Shown: piece by piece, positions 18,312-26,426 of the stretch | Layout: each line of letters opens with the position of its first letter | Numbering within the stretch: position 1 is the stretch's first letter | Source of the DNA: Halanaerobiaceae bacterium | GTDB lineage: Bacteria > Bacillota > Halanaerobiia > Halanaerobiales > Halarsenatibacteraceae | Direction: 5' to 3' | Assembly: GCA_003553225.1 (NCBI GenBank) | Contig: PWDW01000068.1 | Coordinates: forward strand, 1 to 44,661 | Length of the DNA stretch: 44,661 nucleotides | Position numbers and translations under genes: made by a program | Notes under the pieces: generated by a model | What the model was told of the DNA's origin: nothing | The model's database searches: none | The model's input: the letters and a program-made list of their open reading frames with translations, nothing else

Positions 18312-18711
18312 TGAAGAACTGTATGATTTATTCAAAAAAATTTCCCGGGAGGCAGCACGTCTGGAAGGCTACAGCAGTGCTGAGATAAGTGTGGTTCTGG
18401 TGGATGATTCTGAAATTAGAAAACTGAACAGAAAATACCGGGGGCTAAACGAAACTACAGATGTGCTTTCTTTCCCTCTGGATGATGAACTGCTGGGAGA
18501 TATTGTAATATCTACTGAAACTGCTCAAAGGCAGGCCCGGGAATACGGCCATTCCCTGAAAAGGGAGCTGTGTTTTCTTTTAACCCATGGGCTGCTGCAT
18601 ATTCTCGGTTATGATCACCAGAGCCCAGGAGATAAACAGCAGATGCGGCAGAAAGAGGAAAGAATTCTAAGCAAGTTTGGGCTGGAGAGAAGTGAGGAGG
18701 AATCCTCTTGA
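18265..18711 (+). CDS. ybeY: Endoribonuclease YbeY
   Basis: A single-strand endoribonuclease needed for 16S rRNA 3' end maturation and ribosome quality control, 148 residues. The zinc-binding H3xH5xH motif is seen as H108-H112-H118 in THGLLHILGYDH, and the upstream NETTDVLSFP is a family signature. ATG 18265 follows GAGGGTGAT at good distance; two earlier in-frame ATGs are rejected. It overlaps pgpH by 47 bases and its stop overlaps the dgkA start, so the genes are translationally coupled. Confidence 0.95.
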   Translation: MIKVKLKNKQAPQEINEELYDLFKKISREAARLEGYSSAEISVVLVDDSEIRKLNRKYRGLNETTDVLSFPLDDELLGDIVISTETAQRQAREYGHSLKRELCFLLTHGLLHILGYDHQSPGDKQQMRQKEERILSKFGLERSEEESS

Positions 18712-19403
18712 AAAAAGATGGGTTTCTTGAGAGTTTAAATTATGCAATTGAGGGTATTGTTAATGCCCTGCGCACTCAGCGAAGTATGAAAATACATTTC
18801 ATAATTGCTATTTTGGTTATGCTTTTCAGCCTGATTATGGGTGTTAACCGCCTGGAATTAATTTTTATATTTTTAATTATATGCTGTATAATGGCTCTGG
18901 AAATGATAAATACAGCTCTGGAAATTGTGGTTGATATGCTGGCTCAGGAATACAGTATTAAGGCTAAACTGGCCAAAAATACAGCTGCCGGTGCAGTGCT
19001 GATTGCGGTTATCGGGGGGGTTTTTGGCGGGTATTTAATTTTTGCCGATAGAATAGGTTCTTTTTCTTTTCAATTTGCTGCTGCCATATCTAGAAAACCA
19101 CTTCATCTGGTGTTTATTAACTTAGGGCTGCTATTATTAATTATTATTTTCTGGAAATCTTTTTATAAAAGGGGCAAACCTCTTGAGGGTGGTATGCCCA
19201 GTGGACACAGTGCCCTTGCTTTTTCAGTGGCAGTAATGGTTTATTTTTTAAGTACGAGTAATATTGTTATCTCTCTTGTCTTTATTCTGGCGGTGCTTAC
19301 CGCTCACAGCAGAGTTGACTCTGGAGTGCACTCTCTAAAAGAGGTTATTGCCGGTTCGGTGCTGGGAATTATTTTATCTGTATTAATTTTTGTTCTTTTT
19401 TAG
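18708..19403 (+). CDS. DgkA-type lipid kinase fused to a PAP2 phosphatase
   Basis: A two-domain membrane protein of 231 residues. Residues 1-120 are a prokaryotic diacylglycerol/undecaprenol kinase: NYAIEGIVNALRTQRSMKIH, three membrane helices and the catalytic ALEMINTALEIVVDML. Residues 130-231 are a PAP2 phosphatase with PSGHS at 164-168 and SRVDSGVHSLKEV. The classic motifs are slightly altered (KP for RP, Glu for the final Asp). Kinase and phosphatase together suit recycling of undecaprenyl lipid carriers: undecaprenol to phosphate, and diphosphate to phosphate. TTG 18708 follows AGGAGG by 7 bases and overlaps the ybeY stop. Bacillus has a kinase-only protein at this locus. Confidence 0.9.
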   Translation: MKKDGFLESLNYAIEGIVNALRTQRSMKIHFIIAILVMLFSLIMGVNRLELIFIFLIICCIMALEMINTALEIVVDMLAQEYSIKAKLAKNTAAGAVLIAVIGGVFGGYLIFADRIGSFSFQFAAAISRKPLHLVFINLGLLLLIIIFWKSFYKRGKPLEGGMPSGHSALAFSVAVMVYFLSTSNIVISLVFILAVLTAHSRVDSGVHSLKEVIAGSVLGIILSVLIFVLF

Positions 19404-19421
19404 GAGGCGGAGGTTTGTAAT

Positions 19422-20720
19422 ATGGAAATTTCAGGTTTGCTGTATTATATTTTATTGGTTTTTCTGATCTTTTTTTCCGCTTTTTTTGCCGGTTCAGAAA
19501 CTGCTTTTATGTCTTTAAACCGGGTAAAAATAAAAGATCAGGCTAATGATGGAGATGTTAGGGCTCGCAAGGTTGTAAAACTTCTTGAAGATGAGACCCG
19601 TCTGCTGACAGCTATTTTAATTGGAAATAATCTGGTAAATATTGGTGCTTCCGCTATTGCCACTTCCATAGCCCTTAATATATTCGGCAGTTCGGGGGTA
19701 GCCATTGCCACGGGCCTGGTAACCCTTATCATACTATTTTTTGGGGAAATAACTCCCAAATCAATGGGGAACAAACATGCCATCAAAATGGCCAAAACGG
19801 TGGCCGCTTATCTGATCTGGATTGAAAAGATACTGGCCCCTGTGATTGCTGTTTTTACTTTTTTAATCAAAAAAATGATTGGGGATAAAAAACTGGTTAC
19901 AGCTACTTTTTTCAGTGAAGAAGAGCTGAAAAGGTTTGTTAATGTCAGTGAAGAAGAGGGGGCTATTAAAGAAACTGAAAGTGAAATGATACACAGTATT
20001 TTTGATTTTGATGATACTCTGGTTAAAGAAATTATGGTACCCCGAATAGATATGGTCTGTGTGGAAAAAAATCACGGGATCGAAGAACTGGTTGATATTG
20101 CTGTAGAAAATGGTCACTCCCGAATTCCTGTTTATGAAAATTCTGTGGATGAAATAGTAGGGCTGGTGTATGTGAAAGATCTGCTGACTCTTATCTCAGA
20201 TAAAAAAGAAGATAAAAAATTGGAAGATTTTATTAAACCTATATATTTTATTCCGGAAAGTAAGCCTATAAATCGTCTGCTGGCCGAGATGAAAAGAAGA
20301 AAGGAGCACATGGCAATTGTAGTAGATGAATATGGAGGGACCTCCGGTTTGATCACTATTGAAGATCTGCTGGAGGAAATTGTAGGTGATATTCAGGATG
20401 AATATGATTATGAACCCCAGCAGATTAAAATAGTAGGTGAAAAAGAACTTATAGTTGATGGTAAAGTTGATATTGATGATATAAATGAATTATTACCTGA
20501 TTTAATTTTAGACCGTGATGATTATGAAACCATCAGTGGCTTTGTTTTACATCATCTAGGTTATTTTCCCGATGAAGGAGAACAGCTGGAGGTTGATAAT
20601 CTGAAGATAGAAATAACAGAAACCAAAGAACATCGTATTGAGAAAGTAAAAATTATATCTAAAAAGCCGGTTATCATCAAGAAAAACCGGGCGGGTGTTT
20701 CACATGTTAAGAAAGATTAG
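19422..20720 (+). CDS. CNNM/CorC-type transporter with CBS domains (HlyC family)
   Basis: A 432-residue integral membrane protein of the hemolysin C / CorC / CNNM family, likely a magnesium or other divalent-cation exporter. The DUF21 membrane domain (residues 1-190) begins [21 protein letters not shown] and includes [20 protein letters not shown] pair follows ([36 protein letters not shown]), then the C-terminal CorC/HlyC domain. A strong GGAGG site lies before ATG 19422. The next gene starts inside its last codons. Metal specificity cannot be told from sequence. Confidence 0.92.
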   Translation: MEISGLLYYILLVFLIFFSAFFAGSETAFMSLNRVKIKDQANDGDVRARKVVKLLEDETRLLTAILIGNNLVNIGASAIATSIALNIFGSSGVAIATGLVTLIILFFGEITPKSMGNKHAIKMAKTVAAYLIWIEKILAPVIAVFTFLIKKMIGDKKLVTATFFSEEELKRFVNVSEEEGAIKETESEMIHSIFDFDDTLVKEIMVPRIDMVCVEKNHGIEELVDIAVENGHSRIPVYENSVDEIVGLVYVKDLLTLISDKKEDKKLEDFIKPIYFIPESKPINRLLAEMKRRKEHMAIVVDEYGGTSGLITIEDLLEEIVGDIQDEYDYEPQQIKIVGEKELIVDGKVDIDDINELLPDLILDRDDYETISGFVLHHLGYFPDEGEQLEVDNLKIEITETKEHRIEKVKIISKKPVIIKKNRAGVSHVKKD

Positions 20721-21384
20721 AAATATATTTCTGGCCGGTCTACTGGTGATTCTGCCTTTAATTATTTCGGTTACCGTTATCTGGTATCTTTTTGTTTACA
20801 TTGACACCTGGACCAGACCAGTTGTAAGATTTATCTGGGGTCAGGAAATACAGGGAATTGGTTTTGGCCTAACTTTAATTATCATAATGGCAGCCGGTAT
20901 TTTTGCCACCAATTTTATTGGCCGGAAAATTATAAATATTGGAGAACGGCTGCTGGTCAAAATACCACTATTTAACAATTTATATCTGGGTGTAAAACAA
21001 ATTCTGGAAGGTTTATTTACTCAGAATACTTCCAGTTTTAAACATGCTATTCTTTTTGAATATCCAAGAAAGGGAATATATCAAATTGGATTTATCACCC
21101 GTAAAACTTCCTCATCTGTAGAGCAGCTGACCGGTGAGCCTATGTACAATGTGTTTTTGCCAACAGCTCCCAATCCTACCTCCGGAATGTTTGTCATGGT
21201 ACCCCGTGAGGAAGCTATTGTCCTTAATATATCTGTTGAGAAAGCTTTAAAGATGGTTATTTCAGGTGGTATGATCTCTCCTGAACATATTGAGGATCTA
21301 AAGGAAATTAATGGTTCGGTTCAGACTGAACATTTTAGTTCTTCCCGGATATTCGAAAAAAATTCTTCAGGAAGCGATGGATAA
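20704..21384 (+). CDS. DUF502 family membrane protein
   Basis: A 226-residue protein of the DUF502 family, function unknown. Two membrane helices (NIFLAGLLVILPLIISVTVI; GFGLTLIIIMAAGIFATNFI) precede a soluble domain with GERLLVKIPLFNNLYLGVKQ and the family signature PTAPNPTSGMFVMVPREEA. ATG 20704 is used; it overlaps the upstream CorC-like gene by 17 bases, and a GGGCGGGTG stretch could serve as ribosome-binding site. Its place in a compact operon with envelope-lipid and ion-transport genes hints at an envelope role, which is only an inference. Confidence 0.88.
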   Translation: MLRKIRNIFLAGLLVILPLIISVTVIWYLFVYIDTWTRPVVRFIWGQEIQGIGFGLTLIIIMAAGIFATNFIGRKIINIGERLLVKIPLFNNLYLGVKQILEGLFTQNTSSFKHAILFEYPRKGIYQIGFITRKTSSSVEQLTGEPMYNVFLPTAPNPTSGMFVMVPREEAIVLNISVEKALKMVISGGMISPEHIEDLKEINGSVQTEHFSSSRIFEKNSSGSDG

Positions 21385-21405
21385 TTTGAGGTGAAACTGT
21401 TATTT

Positions 21406-22392
21406 ATGGATAGATATTCACACAAAAACCTGATATATCTAATATTGATTGTGATATCCGTCTTATTGGGTACCATCGGATTTAACATTAGTTCATCAGC
21501 CCGGCAGGGATCCTATTATTATTCTCCTTTTTCCGGTCTCCCTCTCCGCAATCAACCTTATACCCGTCCTGCACTGGCAGTAGTTGAAAATTCTTCCCGG
21601 GCTCGTCCTCAGCGGGGACTGGATAAGGCAACAATTGTCTATGAAGTACCCGTGGAAGGGGGAATTACCCGTTTTTTAGCTTTGTTTTGGGAAGAAGTAC
21701 CCGAACAAATTGGACCTATTAGAAGTGTCCGCTCTTATTTTTTGGATCTAATCAATGAATATGATCCCCTGCTGCTGCATGCCGGGGCCAGTCCCGATGG
21801 TTTCAGCCAGCTGCAGGAGCATAATTTTATTAATCTGGATCAAATATATAACAGTCATTATTACCGGCGCAGTGAAGAAAGAAAGGCACCCCATAATTTA
21901 TATACTTCATCAGATTATATAGAATATTTATATGCCCTGCCTCCGGTGACTTATGAGGAGCGTTTTTCTTTTAGTGAGGTAAAAATTTTAAATTCCAATG
22001 TGGAGCAGGCAGAAGTGATAAATATAAAATATAATAACAATTATAATGTGATCTACCGGTATCAGGATCAAGAAAATAAATATTATAGATGTTTATTTGA
22101 TAAAAAAAATCCTCATTATATGGAGGAACAGAAAATCATTAAACCACGAAATATTATTATTCAGTTTGTGAAAACCAAAATAAAAGATGATGTCGGTCGG
22201 CTGGATGTTGATTTTTCCGACAGGGGCAGGGCTCTGTTTTTTAATTCCGGAGTGGTGGACAAAGGCTACTGGGAAAAAAATGAAGGTGAGTCCTGGCCGC
22301 GATATTATGATGAGGAAGGCTCAGAACTGGAATTAATGCCCGGGAAAACATGGATTCAAATTGTTTCTGATTATACAGAGGTTGAGTGGTGA
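21406..22392 (+). CDS. DUF3048 (YerB-like) exported protein
   Basis: A 328-residue protein of the DUF3048/YerB family, function unknown. A single N-terminal hydrophobic segment (LIYLILIVISVLLGTIGFNI) acts as signal or anchor; there is no lipobox cysteine, unlike lipoprotein YerB. The exported part carries GLPLRNQPYTRPALAVVENS and GPIRSVRSYFLDLINEYDPL, typical of the family. Start choice is uncertain: ATG 21406 is rather far from GAGGTG (21388-21393), and a GTG at 21391 overlaps that site. cdd starts immediately after, so coexpression is likely though unrelated in function. Confidence 0.85.
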   Translation: MDRYSHKNLIYLILIVISVLLGTIGFNISSSARQGSYYYSPFSGLPLRNQPYTRPALAVVENSSRARPQRGLDKATIVYEVPVEGGITRFLALFWEEVPEQIGPIRSVRSYFLDLINEYDPLLLHAGASPDGFSQLQEHNFINLDQIYNSHYYRRSEERKAPHNLYTSSDYIEYLYALPPVTYEERFSFSEVKILNSNVEQAEVINIKYNNNYNVIYRYQDQENKYYRCLFDKKNPHYMEEQKIIKPRNIIIQFVKTKIKDDVGRLDVDFSDRGRALFFNSGVVDKGYWEKNEGESWPRYYDEEGSELELMPGKTWIQIVSDYTEVEW

Positions 22393-22393
22393 T

Positions 22394-22798
22394 ATGATGA
22401 GAGAAGAAATTATACAAAAACTTTTTGCAGAGGCCCTGCAGGTTAGAAAAAAGGCCTATACTCCTTATTCCGGTTTTAAAGTAGGAGCCGCTTTATTGAC
22501 GGTTGAAAATGAGATATTCACCGGCTGTAATGTGGAAAATGCCTCATATGGTTTGACAATTTGTGCGGAACGAAATGCTGTTTTTAAAGCCGTTTCTTCA
22601 GGTGAAACCAATTTTGACGGTCTTTTGATTTTAACCGACCAGCAGCCCCCGGGAACTCCCTGTGGAGCCTGCTGTCAGGTTCTGGCAGAATTTAATGGTG
22701 ATCTGGACCTCATTTTGGCCAATATTAGTGGTGAGAAGTATATTAAAAATCTTAAGGATTTTCTGCCCTTTCCTTTTTCAGGGGGCGATAATCCATGA
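22394..22798 (+). CDS. cdd: Cytidine deaminase
   Basis: A zinc enzyme that deaminates cytidine and deoxycytidine to uridine forms in pyrimidine salvage, 134 residues. The zinc motifs are CAERNAVF (one Cys plus catalytic Glu) and PCGACCQVL (two Cys), the all-cysteine type of tetrameric bacterial enzymes. The N-terminal AYTPYSGFKVGAALLT is also characteristic. ATG 22394 or ATG 22397 could be used; the ribosome-binding site is weak. The stop overlaps the era start by 4 bases (ATGA), the arrangement also found in Bacillus. Confidence 0.95.
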   Translation: MMREEIIQKLFAEALQVRKKAYTPYSGFKVGAALLTVENEIFTGCNVENASYGLTICAERNAVFKAVSSGETNFDGLLILTDQQPPGTPCGACCQVLAEFNGDLDLILANISGEKYIKNLKDFLPFPFSGGDNP

Positions 22799-23685
22799 GT
22801 TTTAAATCAGGCTTTGTTGCTGTTCTGGGGCGGCCCAATGTGGGAAAATCCACCTTGATTAATAAAATTATAGGCCAGAAAATTAATATTATTTCACAAA
22901 AACCACAAACCACCAGGAGTAAGATGAAGACGATTTTGACTGAAGAACAGGGGCAGATAATATTCACTGATACTCCAGGAATCCACAGTCCTAAAAATGA
23001 GCTTGATGAGTATATGCTGCAGGAGGCATACAGCAGCCTGGATGGTATTGATTTAATTATTTTTCTTGTTGATGCCTGTTCTCCATACGGCAGTGGGGAT
23101 AATTTCATTTACAAACAGATTCAAAGCCAGGACCAAAAGATACTTATGGTCATGAACAAGATTGATAAGGTTAATAATAAAGTTTTAATTAAGCGCAAAA
23201 AAGAGTATGAAAGAAAAACCGACATTGAGGTTATTCCTGTTTCAGCCCGAACCGGTAAAAATATAGATTTTTTGGTTGATAAAATGTTTGCACTGCTTCC
23301 GGAAGGTCCCAAATATTATCCTGAGGATATGATAACAGACCAGATTGAGAGATATCTGGCAGCCGAAATTGTAAGAGAAAAAATTTTTAACTATACCCGG
23401 GATGAGATACCTTATGGTACCGCAGTTTTGACTGAAGAGTTTAAAGAGCGAAAGAACGGAGTTATTTATATAAGAGCTAATATTCATGTAGAGGAAAAAT
23501 CTCATAAAGGAATTATCATCGGTAAAAACGGGAAAATGCTGAAAAAAATTGGTCGGGAAGCTCGCCGGGATATTGAAAAGCTGCTTCAGGAGAAAGTATA
23601 TCTTGATTTATGGGTTAAAATTCAACAAAACTGGCGTAAAGATGAACAGCTTTTGGAAAGGCTGGGTTATAAAAAGGATGATTAG
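22795..23685 (+). CDS. era: GTPase Era
   Basis: A GTPase that binds the 3' end of 16S rRNA during 30S assembly, 296 residues. G1 is GRPNVGKST at residues 12-20, G3 DTPGIH, G4 NKID and G5 VSARTG. The C-terminal KH domain contains GIIIGKNGKMLKKIGREAR. It is the last gene of the phoH-to-era run and is followed by tandem hairpins. Functionally it sits well with ybeY and rsmE, which also act on 16S rRNA. In Bacillus recO follows era directly; here deoC intervenes. Confidence 0.97.
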   Translation: MSFKSGFVAVLGRPNVGKSTLINKIIGQKINIISQKPQTTRSKMKTILTEEQGQIIFTDTPGIHSPKNELDEYMLQEAYSSLDGIDLIIFLVDACSPYGSGDNFIYKQIQSQDQKILMVMNKIDKVNNKVLIKRKKEYERKTDIEVIPVSARTGKNIDFLVDKMFALLPEGPKYYPEDMITDQIERYLAAEIVREKIFNYTRDEIPYGTAVLTEEFKERKNGVIYIRANIHVEEKSHKGIIIGKNGKMLKKIGREARRDIEKLLQEKVYLDLWVKIQQNWRKDEQLLERLGYKKDD

Positions 23686-23781
23686 TAGATTTTTTGCACT
23701 TAAATGCAGGATATTTTATTGTTTTAGAGAATATATTTAAGTGGCTGTAAGATATAAAAATACCGGTGTATGTTTGGAGAA

Positions 23782-23811
23782 GCCTGTATATTATCACAGG
23801 CAGTGTTTTTT
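23782..23811 (+). terminator. Rho-independent terminator after era
   Basis: GCCTGT (23782-23787) pairs with ACAGGC (23796-23801) around an 8-base loop, then AGTG and six Ts. A second hairpin follows at once (AAACCAG 23812-23818 with CTGGTTT 23824-23830). Together they separate era from deoC. Confidence 0.75.
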
Positions 23812-23897
23812 AAACCAGTAGAGCTGGTTTTACCTTTCTTAATAATTTCAAAATAAGTTAATATAAGTTATTAAATCAGGAAGAGGAGGTATTCTGA

Positions 23898-24584
23898 ATG
23901 GCGATCAAACCACGGGATATGGCTAAAATAATTGATTACACCAATTTAAACCCGACCAGTACGGTTGAAGACATTAAAAAACTGTGTGAGGAAGCCCGGC
24001 AGCATAATTTTGCATCAGTGTGTGTACTTCCGGTCTATGTACCTCTGGCCGACAGTATTCTATCTGATTCTTCGGTAAAAGTTAGTACAGTCGTGGGCTT
24101 TCCTCTGGGAGGCAATACCACTGAGACCAAAGCTTATGAAACAAGGGATGCCATTAAAAATGGGGCTCAGGAGATAGATATGGTGATGAATATTAGTGCT
24201 TTTAAATCTGGGGCCCTGGATATAGTTAGTTCAGATATTGAATCAGTTGTTGATGCCACCAAACATGCTGGAGTAACTTCGGATATAATAGTTAAGGTAA
24301 TAATTGAAACCTGTTATCTAAATGAACAGGAGATTATAAGCATCTGTGAACTGGTCCGTGATTCAGGGGCTGATTTTGTGAAAAGTTCAACTGGATTTGG
24401 GCCGGGAACAGCCACTGAAGCCGATATCAGCTTAATGAGAAAGACAGTAGGCCGGGATACGGGGGTAAAAGCATCCGGTGGTATCAAAAATTTCAAGGAT
24501 GCTCTGGCCATGCTTGATGCAGGGGCCAACAGGATTGGAGCCAGCAATGGTGTTAATATAGTAACCTCCCCCGAAGATGAGTAA
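23898..24584 (+). CDS. deoC: Deoxyribose-phosphate aldolase
   Basis: A class I aldolase that splits 2-deoxyribose 5-phosphate to glyceraldehyde 3-phosphate and acetaldehyde in deoxynucleoside catabolism, 228 residues. The Schiff-base lysine is K162 in FVKSSTGFGPGTAT, and the second active-site lysine is K191 in VKASGGIK. EIDMVMNISAFKSG carries the conserved acidic residue. GAGGAGG precedes ATG 23898. It overlaps recO or its leader by a few bases. Functional company with cdd (nucleoside salvage) in the preceding operon is reasonable, but a terminator separates them. Confidence 0.95.
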   Translation: MAIKPRDMAKIIDYTNLNPTSTVEDIKKLCEEARQHNFASVCVLPVYVPLADSILSDSSVKVSTVVGFPLGGNTTETKAYETRDAIKNGAQEIDMVMNISAFKSGALDIVSSDIESVVDATKHAGVTSDIIVKVIIETCYLNEQEIISICELVRDSGADFVKSSTGFGPGTATEADISLMRKTVGRDTGVKASGGIKNFKDALAMLDAGANRIGASNGVNIVTSPEDE

Positions 24585-24585
24585 A

Positions 24586-25350
24586 ATGGCAGTTTTTAAT
24601 ACTGATGCCGTTGTTTTAAAACAGTTTGATCTGGGTGAAGCTGATAAAATCATCACCTTTTATACAGAAAAACAGGGTAAAGTAAGAGCCGTAGCCCGCA
24701 GTGTGCGCAAAACAAACAGCCGCCTATCCGGTCTGGTGGAGCCATTTAATTATAATAATATTACCGTCTATCGGGGTGGATCTCTCGATAAAATAAACCA
24801 AATTGAGGGCAAGTATTCTTTTTCTAAGCTGCGAGAAAAGCTGGTTCCTATGGCCTATGCCACTTATTTAGCAGAAATAGTGGAAAAAGTTGGTATGGAA
24901 AATGATTCCGATCCTCCACTATTTTCACTTCTGTTGAGTACTTTTTATAAAATGCTTGATCTTGAAGGCCGGGAGCTGGCCTATTTATCATTGATATTTA
25001 AGCTTCGTTTACTGGCTTTATCCGGCTTTAAACCGGTTCTGGAAAGATGTGTGGATTGTGAAAATACAGTGTCTATTTCCGGTAACAATATTCTGGATAT
25101 TGCCCGGGGTGGTATTATCTGTAAGGACTGTAAGACCCGAAGTGATGGGGAACATTTTTTTGAGTTTTCCGGAGAGGTTTATAGGATTATAAATACGATT
25201 TATGATTCTGGATTTGAAATTCCCGAAAACCTGCGGCTGTCCGGGCGGGGTTTCCGTCAGCTGGAAACCATGCTGGACCGATTTATGAAATATCATCTGG
25301 ATATAAAATTAAAATCGGAGAAATTTCTTTTTACAGTTAGAGATTTATAA
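24586..25350 (+). CDS. recO: DNA repair protein RecO
   Basis: A recombination mediator that loads RecA with RecR and anneals single strands, 254 residues. The N-terminal OB fold has TDAVVLKQFDLGEADKIIT and GKVRAVARSVRKTNSRLSG, and a four-cysteine zinc site (CVDC ... CKDC) lies in the C-terminal half. ATG 24586 is used because its N-terminus fits the family; ATG 24577 is also possible. Both have weak ribosome-binding sites, so translation probably depends on coupling to deoC. In Bacillus recO lies next to era. Confidence 0.92.
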   Translation: MAVFNTDAVVLKQFDLGEADKIITFYTEKQGKVRAVARSVRKTNSRLSGLVEPFNYNNITVYRGGSLDKINQIEGKYSFSKLREKLVPMAYATYLAEIVEKVGMENDSDPPLFSLLLSTFYKMLDLEGRELAYLSLIFKLRLLALSGFKPVLERCVDCENTVSISGNNILDIARGGIICKDCKTRSDGEHFFEFSGEVYRIINTIYDSGFEIPENLRLSGRGFRQLETMLDRFMKYHLDIKLKSEKFLFTVRDL

Positions 25351-25445
25351 AAAGATAGAGATTAAACAAAGCTGTAAAGGCTGTAAGAGATAGGCTGGTT
25401 TTTTTATTTTTGCTTTATATTGTTAATAGGTCATGGATATTATTT

Positions 25446-25487
25446 TATGATTATTATTTTATGATTATTGTGTTATGATTATTGTGT
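25446..25487. repeat. Three 14-bp tandem repeats upstream of glyQ
   Basis: Units starting TATGATTATT begin at 25446, 25460 and 25474; the last two are identical and the first differs slightly. They lie in the 188-base AT-rich gap between recO and glyQ, 50 bases before the glyQ start. No T-box signature was found. Confidence 0.7.
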
Positions 25488-25538
25488 TATATAGTATTTT
25501 ATTTTTATTTGATTATATTATACTGAGGTGGTTAAGAC

Positions 25539-26426
25539 ATGAATCTGCAGCAAGTAATTTCTGCCCTTAATGATTATTGGGCAGACCAGGACTGTGTGCT
25601 AGAACAGCCCTATGATATTGAAATGGGAGCGGGAACAATGAGTCCGGCTACATTTCTGAGAGCTCTGGGTCCTGAACCCTATAATACGGCCTATGTTCAA
25701 CCCTCCCGCAGACCAGCTGATGGCCGGTATGGAGAAAATCCCTTCCGCCTGCAGCGCTATTTTCAGTATCAGGTAATTATGAAACCCTCTCCCCAAAAGA
25801 TACAGGAGATTTATATTGACAGCCTCAAACATCTGGGTATTGATCCTCTGGAGCATGATATTAGATTTGTTGAGGACAACTGGGAAGCTCCAACTCTGGG
25901 GGCCTGGGGTTTGGGCTGGGAAGTATGGCTTGATGGTATGGAGATTACCCAGTTTACTTATTTTCAGCAGGTAGGTGGTAAAGACTGTTATCCCGTAACT
26001 GCTGAGATTACCTATGGTCTGGAACGAATAGCAATGTATATACAGGATGTGGATAGTGTTTATGATATTCAGTGGGTTAAAGATATAACCTATGGTGATA
26101 TAAATCATCAGATTGAGGTGGAGCATTCAGCCTATAATTTTAAGGAGGCAGGGGTCCAGAATCTACTTCAGCTGTTTGAAATATATGAACAAGAAGCACA
26201 AACTTCACTGCAGAAAAGCCTTGTCTTCCCGGCTTATGATTGTACATTAAAGTGTTCTCATGTTTTTAATCTTCTGGATGCCCGTGGTGCGATCAGTGTT
26301 AATGAAAGAACCAGTTTTATCGGTCGGGTCAGAGATCTGGCCCGGGATTGTGCTGAAAAATATATTGATATTAGAGAAGATAAAGGATATCCTTTACTTA
26401 AAGAAGGTGATGGAGATGAGTCATAA
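25539..26426 (+). CDS. glyQ: Glycyl-tRNA synthetase alpha subunit
   Basis: The catalytic alpha chain of the bacterial alpha2beta2 glycyl-tRNA synthetase, 295 residues. It starts [19 protein letters not shown] and has the class II motif region [20 protein letters not shown], then [19 protein letters not shown] and [15 protein letters not shown] precedes ATG 25539. The stop overlaps the glyS start by about 11 bases. Gly-specific T-box leaders often control glyQS in Bacillota, but the 188-base leader region here has neither the length nor the conserved T-box sequence. Confidence 0.98.
   Translation: MNLQQVISALNDYWADQDCVLEQPYDIEMGAGTMSPATFLRALGPEPYNTAYVQPSRRPADGRYGENPFRLQRYFQYQVIMKPSPQKIQEIYIDSLKHLGIDPLEHDIRFVEDNWEAPTLGAWGLGWEVWLDGMEITQFTYFQQVGGKDCYPVTAEITYGLERIAMYIQDVDSVYDIQWVKDITYGDINHQIEVEHSAYNFKEAGVQNLLQLFEIYEQEAQTSLQKSLVFPAYDCTLKCSHVFNLLDARGAISVNERTSFIGRVRDLARDCAEKYIDIREDKGYPLLKEGDGDES

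Noticed and set aside
26260-26415. N-terminal extension of glyS into glyQ
   Set aside because: It is glyQ read in another frame; the glyS family start [15 protein letters not shown] begins at 26416.
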